Assembly (NCBI RefSeq): GCF_051487185.1
Contig: NZ_JAHVDK010000016.1
Location: 1 to 64,000 of the forward strand
Length of the DNA: 64,000 bases
Direction of reading: 5' to 3'
Origin: Inquilinus limosus_F
GTDB lineage: Bacteria; Pseudomonadota; Alphaproteobacteria; DSM-16000; Inquilinaceae
This document shows, piece after piece, positions 8,974-17,175 of this stretch. Positions within the stretch are counted from its first letter, which is position 1, and the number at the start of each line of letters is the position of its first letter. The notes beneath the pieces were generated by a model that saw only the letters and a list, made by a program, of their open reading frames with translations, did no database searches and was not told the DNA's origin. The position numbers and the translations under genes are program-made.

Positions 8974-9906
8974 CTAGGCCGGGAACAGCTCCGGCAGCAT
9001 CGTCCGCGCGATCGGACGGAGGCGCATAGCCTCGGCTTCGTCGATCCAGCGGTAGGGGCGGCGCAGTCGCGTGCCGACCGGGCCCCAGCCGCCGATCGCC
9101 GCCAGCAGCTTGTCGAGCGCCGCGTTCGAATAGCCGTGCAGGCTCCGGAACGGCACGATGTGTTGGTCCATGAAGCGGCAGATCCGGCGCTCCAGGTCGA
9201 GGGCGGCTTCGATGGCGACCGCCATCCGGTCAGTCCAGGCCTGCGCCCCCGCCGGGCTGAGGCAGGCGACGTTGGAGAAGGCGCCGGCGGCGACGCCGTG
9301 CTCCATGCCGGTGGCGAGGTGATGGCCCGGGACGAACAGCGCGGTGCCGGACAGATGCTGCTTCGCCACCGCGTACCAGGCGTCATCGCCATCCGCCAGC
9401 TTGATGCCGGCCACCGCCGGCACCGCCCGGACCAGCCGGCCGAGCTCCTCCGGCGCCAGGACGCGCTTGGCATGCGGCGGGTTGTAGAGGATCAGCGGCA
9501 CCGGGCCGGCGGCCTCCGCCATCAGCGCCAGGAAGTCGACCGCCTCCGGCTCGGTCACCGGCCACCAGTCCGGCAGCACCACCTGGATCGCTGCCGGCCC
9601 GAGATCCCGCGCCAGCCGCACCCGCTCCCGCGCCAGGCTCGGGTCCGGCTGGCAGGCGCCGATCACGAAGGGCACGCCGCGGGCCCGACATCTCTCGGCG
9701 AGCAGCGTCTGGATCGCGGCGTATTCCCGTTCGGTCTGGTTGTGGAACTCGCCCGCCGTGCCGTTCGAATAGATGCCGTCGACCCGCGCCGCGATCAGCA
9801 GGTCGATCTCCTCGGCCAGGCGGCCGAAATCGATGCTGTCGTCATCCGCGATCGGCAGCAGCAGCGTCGCCCAGTTGCCGCGCAGCACGGCCTTCGTCCC
9901 GGTCAT
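8974..9906 (-). CDS. Dihydrodipicolinate synthase family aldolase/lyase (last gene of the operon)
   Basis: 310 residues, a class I TIM-barrel lyase of the DapA/NanA superfamily. The Schiff-base lysine is K169 in GIKLADG and the conserved tyrosine Y141 in LILYNPP. The usual GTTGE loop reads SNGTAGEF (47-54), which differs from true DapA, so a sugar-acid or 2-keto-acid aldolase/dehydratase is more likely than lysine biosynthesis. ATG at 9906 overlaps the upstream ATPase stop in an ATGA, indicating translational coupling; an in-frame ATG 24 bases earlier would lie inside that gene. It is one of two DHDPS-family enzymes in the operon, about 2 kb apart and clearly divergent. Confidence 0.9.
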   Translation of the reverse strand: MTGTKAVLRGNWATLLLPIADDDSIDFGRLAEEIDLLIAARVDGIYSNGTAGEFHNQTEREYAAIQTLLAERCRARGVPFVIGACQPDPSLARERVRLARDLGPAAIQVVLPDWWPVTEPEAVDFLALMAEAAGPVPLILYNPPHAKRVLAPEELGRLVRAVPAVAGIKLADGDDAWYAVAKQHLSGTALFVPGHHLATGMEHGVAAGAFSNVACLSPAGAQAWTDRMAVAIEAALDLERRICRFMDQHIVPFRSLHGYSNAALDKLLAAIGGWGPVGTRLRRPYRWIDEAEAMRLRPIARTMLPELFPA

Positions 9907-10871
9907 TGGCTGACGTCCTGTCTGATGCACGCCTTGAAATGCCCCGGCTCCACCTCCTCCAGTGGCGGGACCACCCGGGCACAGGCGTCGATCGCGTGGG
10001 GACAGCGGGTGCGGAACACGCAGCCCGAGGGCGGGTTGGCCGGGCTCGGGATGTCGCCCTTCAGGATCTGACGCTGGCGCGGCCGGTCGGGGTCCGGCTC
10101 TGGGATCGCCGACAGCAGCGCCCGCGTGTAAGGGTGCTTCGGCGCGGCGTAGAGCCGCTCGCTCGGCGCGATCTCCATGATGCGGCCGAGATAAAGCACG
10201 ATCACCCGGTCGCAGATGAACTCCACGACGGCGAGGTCGTGGGAGATGAACAGCATGGTCAGGCCGAGCCGCAGCTGCAGGTCGCGCAGCAGGTTGATGA
10301 TCTGCGCCTGCACCGAGACGTCGAGCGCCGAGACCGGTTCGTCGGCGACCAGGAACTCCGGCTCCAGCGCCAGGGCCCGGGCGATGCCGATGCGCTGGCG
10401 CTGTCCGCCGGAGAATTCATGGGCGTAGCGCTCGACCGCATCCGGCGGCAACTCGACCGCCTGCAGCGCCGCTCGCGCCCTGTCCAGCCGCTCGCGCCTT
10501 GTACCGATGCCCTGGATGGCGAGGCCCTCGGTCAGGATCTCGCCGATCGTCATGCGCGGCGACAGGCTGGCGAACGGGTCCTGGAAGATGTACTGCATCC
10601 GCCGCCGCTGCCGGCGCATCTCGGCGCGCGACAGCCTGGTCAGGTCCAGGCCGTCGAAGACGACCTCCCCGGCGGTCGGTTCGATCAGCCGCAGCACCGA
10701 ACGGCCGATCGTGGTCTTGCCCGAGCCGGATTCACCGACGAGGCCGACCACCTCGCCGCGGTTGACGTCGAAATTGATGTCGTCGAGCGCGCGCACCAGC
10801 GGGCCGCGGCCGAAGGCGCCGGGGCCGAAATGCTTGGCCAGGCCGCGGACGGCGAGAAGCGGATCGGCCAT
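9903..10871 (-). CDS. Oligopeptide-type ABC transporter ATPase (DppF/OppF-like)
   Basis: 322 residues. Walker A GESGSGKTT, signature FSGGQRQR, Walker B FLVADEPVSALD and the switch histidine in FISHDLAVV are all intact. The C-terminal oligo_HPY extension includes the cysteine-rich CVFRTRCPHAIDAC segment typical of DppF-like subunits. The ATG at 10871 is preceded by AGGAGCTC and lies just past the stop of the partner ATPase at 10874. It pairs with that ATPase to energise import through the two permeases at 12846-14691. Confidence 0.93.
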   Translation of the reverse strand: MADPLLAVRGLAKHFGPGAFGRGPLVRALDDINFDVNRGEVVGLVGESGSGKTTIGRSVLRLIEPTAGEVVFDGLDLTRLSRAEMRRQRRRMQYIFQDPFASLSPRMTIGEILTEGLAIQGIGTRRERLDRARAALQAVELPPDAVERYAHEFSGGQRQRIGIARALALEPEFLVADEPVSALDVSVQAQIINLLRDLQLRLGLTMLFISHDLAVVEFICDRVIVLYLGRIMEIAPSERLYAAPKHPYTRALLSAIPEPDPDRPRQRQILKGDIPSPANPPSGCVFRTRCPHAIDACARVVPPLEEVEPGHFKACIRQDVSQ

Positions 10872-10873
10872 GG

Positions 10874-11890
10874 TCAGAGCTCCTGCCAACGGATGCAGCG
10901 GCTGAAGTGGCCCGGGGCGACCTCGGCCGGCGCCGGCACGGCCGCGCGGCAGGCCTCGACCGCATGCGGGCAGCGCCCGGCGAAGGCGCAGCCGGGCGGC
11001 ATGGCGGCGAGGCTGGGCACCGTGCCGGGGATGGTGGCCAGCTTGGCGCCCGCCGCCTTCAGCCGCGTCGCCTCGCCCAGCTTCGGCACCGAGGCCAGCA
11101 GGCCGATCGTGTAGGGGTGGCGCGGATGCCGGAACACCTCGCGCACCGGCCCGGTCTCGACGATCCGGCCGGCATACATCACCGCCACGCGGTGGGCGAT
11201 CTCGGCGACGACGCCGAGGTTGTGGGTCACGAACAGCACCCCCATGCCGCGCTGGTCTTGCAGTGTCCTGAAGAGGTCGAGGATCTGCGCCTGGATGGTG
11301 ACGTCGAGCGCCGTCGTCGGCTCGTCGGCCAGCAGCAGCGTCGGATCGCAGGCCAGCGCCATGGCGATGGTGGCGCGCTGGCGCATGCCGCCCGACAGCT
11401 CGTGCGGATACTGCCCGGCCCGGCGCTTCGGGTCGGGGATGCCGACGCTGTCGAGCAGATCGACCGCCGCGGCCCAGGCCGATTTTCGGTCGCGGCCGAG
11501 ATGGATCCGGATCGGCTCCGCAATCTGGTCGCCGATCGTGTAGACCGGGTTGAGGCTCGTCATCGGCTCCTGGAACACCATGCCGATGTCGTTGCCCCGG
11601 ATCCGCCGCCGCGCCTCCCCGTCCAGCGTCACGAGATCCCGCTCCTGCCCGTCCTTGCCGCGGAAGCGGATCGATCCCTCGGCCACGCGCCCGGCCTTGG
11701 CCGGCAGCAGGCCCATGATGGAGAGGCTCGTCACCGACTTGCCCGAGCCGGACTCGCCGACCAGCGCGACGGTCTCCGCCGCGCCGATGGCGAGGTCGAG
11801 ATCCGCCACCGCGGTCACCTCGCGCCCGCGGATGCGGAACACGGTCCGCAGCCCGCTGACATCGAGGATCGGGTGCTGAGCCTCCGCCAT
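10874..11890 (-). CDS. Oligopeptide-type ABC transporter ATPase (DppD/OppD-like)
   Basis: 338 residues. It has Walker A GESGSGKS, signature LSGGMRQR, Walker B LLLADEPTTALDVTIQ and H-loop FVTHNLGVV. The C-terminal oligo_HPY domain contains MPPGCAFAGRCPHAVEAC. ATG at 11890 is chosen because GAGGAAAG precedes it and family homology begins there (ILDVSGLRTVF); upstream in-frame codons fall in the lyase gene. It lies 8 bp after that lyase and just before its partner ATPase, in the same operon. Confidence 0.93.
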   Translation of the reverse strand: MAEAQHPILDVSGLRTVFRIRGREVTAVADLDLAIGAAETVALVGESGSGKSVTSLSIMGLLPAKAGRVAEGSIRFRGKDGQERDLVTLDGEARRRIRGNDIGMVFQEPMTSLNPVYTIGDQIAEPIRIHLGRDRKSAWAAAVDLLDSVGIPDPKRRAGQYPHELSGGMRQRATIAMALACDPTLLLADEPTTALDVTIQAQILDLFRTLQDQRGMGVLFVTHNLGVVAEIAHRVAVMYAGRIVETGPVREVFRHPRHPYTIGLLASVPKLGEATRLKAAGAKLATIPGTVPSLAAMPPGCAFAGRCPHAVEACRAAVPAPAEVAPGHFSRCIRWQEL

Positions 11891-11898
11891 CTTTCCTC

Positions 11899-12825
11899 TC
11901 AGGCCAGTAGGCCGGTCGCCTTCAGGATCGCCTCGACCTTGGCGGCCTCGGCGTCGTTCAGCGCCCGCTGCGGCCGGGCCATGACGTTGGTCTCGATGAT
12001 GCCGAGGCGGCGCATCGCGGTCTTGAAGCCGCCAACGCCGGCCGAGCCGGCGCTGGTGCGCGGCAGGCTGACCCAGACGATCTCGAACAGGCGGCACAGC
12101 CGCTCCTGCTCCTTGCGCGCCGCCGTCCAGTCGCCCTTGCGGCACAGATCGTAGAGGCGGACATAGCCGTGCGGGTCGACATTGGCGAGGCCGGGCACGA
12201 TGCCGTGCGCGCCCGCAGCAAGGGCGGAATCGCAGACGATCTCCGACCCCGTCATCATCGCGACTTCCGGCTTGTCGGCGAGGTCCATCAGGGCGAAGCG
12301 GAAATTGCCGTCGTCGCCGCTCGAATCCTTGAGGCCGGCGATGGTGCCCTCGCGGGCCAGCGTCACCACGCTGGCGCGGTCGAGCTTGACGTGGACGCAG
12401 ACCGGGATGTCGTAGGCGATGACCGGGAGGTCGATGCCGTCGCGCACATAGCGGAAATGGTCGGCGACCTCCGGCGCGCTGGTACGGGTATAGAACGGCG
12501 CCGTCACCACCGCCGCGTCGACGCCGATCGACTGTGCGACTTTGGCGTGGCCGATGACGCGGTCGGTGGTCGGGTCGATCACCCCGGCCAGGACGGGCAC
12601 GCGGCCATTCGCGACCTTGACCGCATGCTCCAGGATCCGCCGCCGCGTCGCCTCGTCGTGGAACACCACCTCGCTGGTCGAGCCGAGCACGAACAGGCCG
12701 TGCACGCCGCCGTCGATCAGGTGCTCGAGTACGCGGGTGAAGGACGGGTAGTCGACCTGGAAATCCGCGGTCAGCGGGGTGACGACGGGCGGGACGACGC
12801 CGTGGAAGGCTGGGGCTGGTGCCAT
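11899..12825 (-). CDS. Dihydrodipicolinate synthase family lyase (first copy in the operon)
   Basis: 308 residues with the DapA/NanA TIM barrel. The Schiff-base lysine is K166 in AGLKDSSGD, the catalytic tyrosine Y138 in IAYDIP, and the substrate loop LGSTSE (47-52) corresponds to GTTGE. The altered loop and genomic context (transporter plus two Gfo/Idh oxidoreductases) point to catabolic cleavage or dehydration of an imported sugar acid rather than lysine synthesis. ATG at 12825 lies 20 bp after the permease gene. The C-terminus carries QRALNDAEAAKVEAILKATG, as in 4-hydroxy-tetrahydrodipicolinate synthase-like family members. The substrate is unknown. Confidence 0.92.
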   Translation of the reverse strand: MAPAPAFHGVVPPVVTPLTADFQVDYPSFTRVLEHLIDGGVHGLFVLGSTSEVVFHDEATRRRILEHAVKVANGRVPVLAGVIDPTTDRVIGHAKVAQSIGVDAAVVTAPFYTRTSAPEVADHFRYVRDGIDLPVIAYDIPVCVHVKLDRASVVTLAREGTIAGLKDSSGDDGNFRFALMDLADKPEVAMMTGSEIVCDSALAAGAHGIVPGLANVDPHGYVRLYDLCRKGDWTAARKEQERLCRLFEIVWVSLPRTSAGSAGVGGFKTAMRRLGIIETNVMARPQRALNDAEAAKVEAILKATGLLA

Positions 12826-12845
12826 GATGGGCTTTTTCTCGCGGC

Positions 12846-13730
12846 TCAGTTGAGTTCGGATCGGGGGTCGAAGGCGTCGCGCAGGCCGTCGCCGACGAAG
12901 TTGATGGCGAGCACGGTGATCACGAGGGCCGCGCCCGGGAACAGCCATTGCCAGGGGTACTGCTCCAGCACCACGGTGCTGCGCGCGGCGTTCAGCATGT
13001 TGCCCCAGCTCGCCTCCGGCGGCGGCACGCCGAGGCCGAGGAAGGACAGGCCGGCTTCGAGCAGAATGGCGGCGGCGATCTGCAGCGTGGCGTAGACGAC
13101 GAGGATGTCGATCGAGTTCGGCAGCCCGTGCCGCCACAGGAGATGGCCGAGGCCGGCGCCCATGCCGCGCGCGGCGACGACGAAGTCGCGCTCGCGCAGC
13201 TCCATCAGCCGGGCCCGCACCATGCGCGCCAGCACCGGCCAGGACAGCAGCGAGATGACGATGATGGTCGGCACGATACCGGCGCCGGTGATCGAGGCCA
13301 GGACCAGCAGCGAGATCACCGGCGGCAGGGTCATGGCAAGGTCGACGAAGCGCATGATCGCGGCATCGGCGAAGCGGCCGGCCATGGCCGAGACCGCGCC
13401 GATCAGGAAGCCGACCACCACCGAGATCGCGACCGAGACGACGGCGACCAGCAGCGAGATGCGCCCGCCCTGCAGCACCCGGGCCAGGATGTCGCGGCCG
13501 ACGCCGTCGGTGCCAAGCCAATGCGCCGCGCTGGGTCCCTTGTTGAGCGCGAGCAGGTCGATGTCGTTCGGCTTGTGGCCGAGGATCAGCGGATAGGCGA
13601 CGATCAGGACCAGCATCGGCACCAGGATGGCGATGCCGGCCAGCGCCGCGCCATTGGCCGCGAAGCGCCAGAAGGCGCGGGCCAGCGGGCCGTTGCCGCC
13701 GCGCCGGCGGGAGAGGTCGACGACCGCCAT
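12846..13730 (-). CDS. Peptide-type ABC transporter permease (DppC-like)
   Basis: 294-residue inner-membrane protein. The N-terminal membrane segment (AALAGIAILVPMLVLIVAY) is followed by the LGTDGVGRDILARVLQGGR motif typical of DppC/OppC. The BPD transport domain includes the EAA loop (RERDFVVAARGMGAG) and ends with SFLGLGVPPPEASWG. The ATG lies 1 bp from the stop of the DppB-like gene at 13732, so the two are translationally linked. With that partner it forms the translocation pore. Confidence 0.93.
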   Translation of the reverse strand: MAVVDLSRRRGGNGPLARAFWRFAANGAALAGIAILVPMLVLIVAYPLILGHKPNDIDLLALNKGPSAAHWLGTDGVGRDILARVLQGGRISLLVAVVSVAISVVVGFLIGAVSAMAGRFADAAIMRFVDLAMTLPPVISLLVLASITGAGIVPTIIVISLLSWPVLARMVRARLMELRERDFVVAARGMGAGLGHLLWRHGLPNSIDILVVYATLQIAAAILLEAGLSFLGLGVPPPEASWGNMLNAARSTVVLEQYPWQWLFPGAALVITVLAINFVGDGLRDAFDPRSELN

Positions 13731-13731
13731 G

Positions 13732-14691
13732 TCAGGTCACCTGGATCCGCGGGTCGATCGCCGCATAGGCGATGTCGGTGAGGAGGTTGGCGACGATCAC
13801 GCAGGCGCCGACCACGAGCGTCGCGCCCATGATCACCGGGTAGTCGCGGGTCTCGACCGCATTGACGAGCAGCAGACCCATGCCCGGCCAGTTGAAGACG
13901 CTTTCGAGGAAGATCGCCCCGCCGACGGCGATGCCGATGGTCGAGCCGATCAGGGTGACGACCGGCAGCAGCGCGTTGCGTAGCGCGTGCTTGATGATCA
14001 CCCAGAACTCCTTGACCCCCTTGGCGCGGGCCGAGCGGACATAGTCCTGGTTCAGCACCTCCAAGAGCGAGGCGCGCATGTAGCGCATGATCAGCGCGGC
14101 ATGGCCGATCGAGAGCAGCAGCGCCGGCAGGATCAGATGGCTGAGGAGGTCGCCGAGGGAGAACGGTGCGCCGGGAGTCAGCATGCCGCCGGACGGTGCC
14201 CAGCGGAGCAGCACGGAGAAGACGTAGAGGCCGACCAGCGCGGTTAGGAAGGCCGGGCTGGAGATGCCGAGGAAGGCGGCGACGGACAGGCCGACATCCG
14301 TCGCCGAGTTGCGCCGCACGGCGCCGACGATGCCGGCGCCGATCCCGATGACGATAGCGATCGCGAGGCCGGTGACCATCAGCAGCAGGGTCGGGCCGAT
14401 CCGCTCGGCGACCAGGCCCAGCACCGTCTCGCCGTTGCGCTGGAGCGAGAAGCCGAGATCGCCACGCAGCGCACCGCCGAGCCAGGCCAGGTACTGCACC
14501 GGCAGCGGCTGGTCGAGGCCGAGACGGGCGCGCACTGCCGCCATCTCCTCCTGCGACATCGCCACATTCGGGTTGATGTAGGCGTCGATCGGGTCGCCGG
14601 GCGCGAGCCGCAGCAGGATGAAGATCAGCAGGCTGAGGGCGACCAGCATGCCGATCCCGACCGCGAGGCGACGAAGGCAATAGTTCAGCAT
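13732..14691 (-). CDS. Peptide-type ABC transporter permease (DppB-like)
   Basis: 319 residues. It has an N-terminal membrane helix (VGIGMLVALSLLIFILLRL), the APGDP motif, the EAA loop near QDYVRSARAKGVKEFW, and a C-terminal run of hydrophobic helices typical of OppB/DppB. It is followed within 1 bp by the DppC-like gene and preceded by the solute-binding protein gene (61-bp gap). Confidence 0.93.
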   Translation of the reverse strand: MLNYCLRRLAVGIGMLVALSLLIFILLRLAPGDPIDAYINPNVAMSQEEMAAVRARLGLDQPLPVQYLAWLGGALRGDLGFSLQRNGETVLGLVAERIGPTLLLMVTGLAIAIVIGIGAGIVGAVRRNSATDVGLSVAAFLGISSPAFLTALVGLYVFSVLLRWAPSGGMLTPGAPFSLGDLLSHLILPALLLSIGHAALIMRYMRASLLEVLNQDYVRSARAKGVKEFWVIIKHALRNALLPVVTLIGSTIGIAVGGAIFLESVFNWPGMGLLLVNAVETRDYPVIMGATLVVGACVIVANLLTDIAYAAIDPRIQVT

Positions 14692-14752
14692 GGCGTTCCC
14701 TGGCAGGGCGGTGCAGCCTTGCCGGCCGCACTGCCCTGCCCTTCGGATGACC

Positions 14753-16342
14753 TCAACCGCCGATCGCCCATTTTTCCGGATGAGACTCGAAGGGGCCGCC
14801 TGCCGGGGCCGGGGTCCAGACGAAGTCCTTCAGCTTGCTGGAGGCGACGCCGTAGCGCTTGGCCACCCACATGGTGGCCCAGGGCAGGTTGGCGTTCATC
14901 GCCTTGCAGACCGCCTGGTAGCGTTCCGTCCGCTTGGCATCGTCGGTCTCGTTCATCGCGGCGTCGAAGGCGGATGTGACCTCCGGCATGCGGATGCGCA
15001 GGAAGTTGGCGCCGGCCGGCGGGATCTGCTTCTCGTTCAGGCCGATGTTGATGGCGCTCGGGTCCGGGCCGTTCTGCAGCCCGGCGTAGACCATCGGGAA
15101 CTGCGACCAGTCCGGGTTCTGGGCGTAGATCGTGGCGTTGTAGGTCGGCGTGTCGACCGCCCGCGGCACCACATTGATGCCGACCTGGGCCAGCATCGCC
15201 TGCACCGCCGCCAGCACATTCGCCGCCAGTGGGGTGTTGTAATAGGTCAGCAGCGGGATCGGCTTGCTGCCGTTGATCTGGTCCCAGCCGGCCTCGGCCA
15301 GCAGCTGCTTCGCCTTCTCCGGATCATAGGCGTAGGTGTCGATGTCCGAAGGCAGCAGCCGGTCGGCGACATAGCCGCAATTGGCGATCTCGGCGGCGCC
15401 CTTGTACAGGCTCTGGACGATCGCCTCGCGGTTGATCGCGTGCATCACCGCCTGGCGCACGCGCACATCCTTCCACAGCGGGACCTCCTGGTTGAAGCCG
15501 AGATAGTTCACCACGAAGGAATTGCCTTCGATCACCTTGAAGGCGTCGTTGCCCTGGAAGGTCGCGACGTCGTCGGCCTCGACATAGCTGAAGCTGATCT
15601 CGCCGGAGCGCAGCGCCGCCACGGCCGCGGCGGTGTTGGCGAAGTAGCGGTTGATGATCCGGTCGGTGACCGGCTTGCCGCCGCGATAGTCGGCATTGGC
15701 GACCAGCTCGACATACTGGTCGGTCACGTAGCGCGAGAACTTGTAGGGGCCGGTGCCGATCGGCGATTTCGACCACCATTCGTGCTTGGCGAGCGAATTC
15801 GCCGGAATGTCCTTGAGCGCGTGCTGCGGCAGCATCATCAGCTGGGTCAGCGTGGCCAGCAGCCCCGCATTCGGCGTGGACAGCTTCAGCACCGCCGTGT
15901 GCGCGTCCGGCGTCTCGACCGAGGTGATGGCGCCGAGGCGCGCAGCGAAGACCGTGCCGGTGGCGCCGTTCTTCGCCGTCTCGATGGTGAATTTCACATC
16001 GGCCGAGGTGAAGGGCTGGCCGTCATGCCATTTCGTGTCGGCCAGCTTGAAGGTGTATTGAAGCTTGTCGGCGCTGACCTCGTAGCTTGTAGCCAGATCA
16101 CCGGTGATCGTCTCGAGCTTGGCGTCGTAGATCACCAGCGGCTCGAAATAGAGGCTGAGCCAGGTGAAGCCGCCGGTCGCGGCGAGCGGGTTGAAGTTGC
16201 CCTGGAAGCCGCCCGGGCCGACATCGAACCCGCCGGTGATCGTCGAAGGCTCCTGCGCCAGGGCGGGCGCCGTGCCGCCCGGCGTTCCCGCCAGCATCGC
16301 GGCGGCGAGCGCCAGCGCGGATGCCACCATCCCGAATTTCAT
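14753..16342 (-). CDS. Family 5 extracellular solute-binding protein
   Basis: 529 residues. A Sec signal peptide (MKFGMVASALALAAAMLAG, cleavage near ALA-QE) precedes an SBP_bac_5 domain with landmarks KWHDGQPFTSADVKFTIE and GTGPYKFSRY. It is the periplasmic binding component for the permeases and ATPases immediately downstream. Family 5 proteins bind peptides, nickel, sugars or opines, so the ligand cannot be named. It lies 20 bp after the GntR regulator gene, making that regulator the probable first gene of the operon. A GGAGGAAACG ribosome site precedes the ATG. Confidence 0.93.
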   Translation of the reverse strand: MKFGMVASALALAAAMLAGTPGGTAPALAQEPSTITGGFDVGPGGFQGNFNPLAATGGFTWLSLYFEPLVIYDAKLETITGDLATSYEVSADKLQYTFKLADTKWHDGQPFTSADVKFTIETAKNGATGTVFAARLGAITSVETPDAHTAVLKLSTPNAGLLATLTQLMMLPQHALKDIPANSLAKHEWWSKSPIGTGPYKFSRYVTDQYVELVANADYRGGKPVTDRIINRYFANTAAAVAALRSGEISFSYVEADDVATFQGNDAFKVIEGNSFVVNYLGFNQEVPLWKDVRVRQAVMHAINREAIVQSLYKGAAEIANCGYVADRLLPSDIDTYAYDPEKAKQLLAEAGWDQINGSKPIPLLTYYNTPLAANVLAAVQAMLAQVGINVVPRAVDTPTYNATIYAQNPDWSQFPMVYAGLQNGPDPSAINIGLNEKQIPPAGANFLRIRMPEVTSAFDAAMNETDDAKRTERYQAVCKAMNANLPWATMWVAKRYGVASSKLKDFVWTPAPAGGPFESHPEKWAIGG

Positions 16343-16362
16343 CGTTTCCTCCCTATTTGGAT

Positions 16363-17088
16363 TCAGCTTTGTGCTTTCGCGTCCTTGCGGGTCGCGAGGA
16401 GACGGGCGATGCCGTCATAGTGCTGGTCGAGCCGGCTGCGGGCGGCCGCCACGTCGCGCGCCGCGACCGCGGCGTAGATGTCGTAGTGATCCCGCCAGGT
16501 GGCCATCGGGTCGAGATTGGCCAGGTTCACGAAGTCGGAGGCCTTGTAGAAGGCCTTCCAGAACACATCGATCAGGCTGGTCAGCATCCGGTTGTTCTGG
16601 CAGCGGAACAGCAGGAAATGGAACTCCTGGTCCTCCTCGGCGAAGCTCTCGTTCCGCTCGGCCCTCTGCCGCATGCGCTCGACCGTGTCCTTCAGCGCGG
16701 CGAGATCATCTTCGCCGATCAGCTGGATGGTCTTGCCGATCAGGCCGACCTCCAGCACGCGCCGGATCTCCAGCACCTCCTCGACCTCGCGCAGCGCGCC
16801 GCCCAGGCCATAGGCCAGATTGGCCAGCAGCGGCTCGAACGAGAACGCCTTCACGAACACGCCGATGCCGCGCCGCGTCTCCAGGATGCCGAGCGATTCC
16901 AGCCCCTTGATCGCCTCGCGCACGGAGTTGCGGCTGACGCCGAGCTGCTGCGCCAGGTCGTTTTCCGGCGGCAGCGCCGCACCGGGACCGAGATTGTTGT
17001 CGTCGATATAGCTCTTCAAGCTCTCCTGCACCGACACATGGAGCAGCGGCGGCCGGGCGAGCGGCTTGATCTCCTTCATCATCGACAC
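16363..17088 (-). CDS. FadR/FCD-type GntR transcriptional regulator
   Basis: 241 residues. An N-terminal winged helix (PPENDLAQQLGVSRNSVREAIKGLESLGI) is followed by an all-helical FCD ligand domain with histidines in EFHFLLF, WRDHYD and LDQHYD that normally hold a metal and carboxylate effector. The start may be GTG 17088 or ATG 17082; both sit after a GGAAGG-like site. As first gene of an eight-gene unit running to 8974 it probably represses itself and the transporter, with an organic acid as inducer. It is divergent from the oxidoreductase at 17176 across a spacer containing a palindrome. Confidence 0.92.
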   Translation of the reverse strand: MSMMKEIKPLARPPLLHVSVQESLKSYIDDNNLGPGAALPPENDLAQQLGVSRNSVREAIKGLESLGILETRRGIGVFVKAFSFEPLLANLAYGLGGALREVEEVLEIRRVLEVGLIGKTIQLIGEDDLAALKDTVERMRQRAERNESFAEEDQEFHFLLFRCQNNRMLTSLIDVFWKAFYKASDFVNLANLDPMATWRDHYDIYAAVAARDVAAARSRLDQHYDGIARLLATRKDAKAQS

Positions 17089-17132
17089 CGACCTTCCGCC
17101 TCACCGTCCCATCGAACTTGCCAGATGCTTGC

Positions 17133-17158
17133 CGACTTGTAGGATATCTGTCAAGTCG
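17133..17158. promoter_or_regulatory. Inverted repeat, candidate operator of the FCD-type GntR regulator
   Basis: Seven-base arms CGACTTG (17133-17139) and CAAGTCG (17152-17158) flank a central GATATC that is itself palindromic. The site lies in the 87-bp divergent spacer between the gntR-transporter operon and the oxidoreductase pair, so one dimer could control both directions. Confidence 0.6.
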
Positions 17159-17175
17159 ATCAGATGGAGGAAGCG

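Noticed and set aside
8974..9906. Assigning this lyase as dapA of lysine biosynthesis
   Set aside because: Active-site loop, operon context with a solute importer and the presence of a second divergent copy argue for a catabolic lyase.
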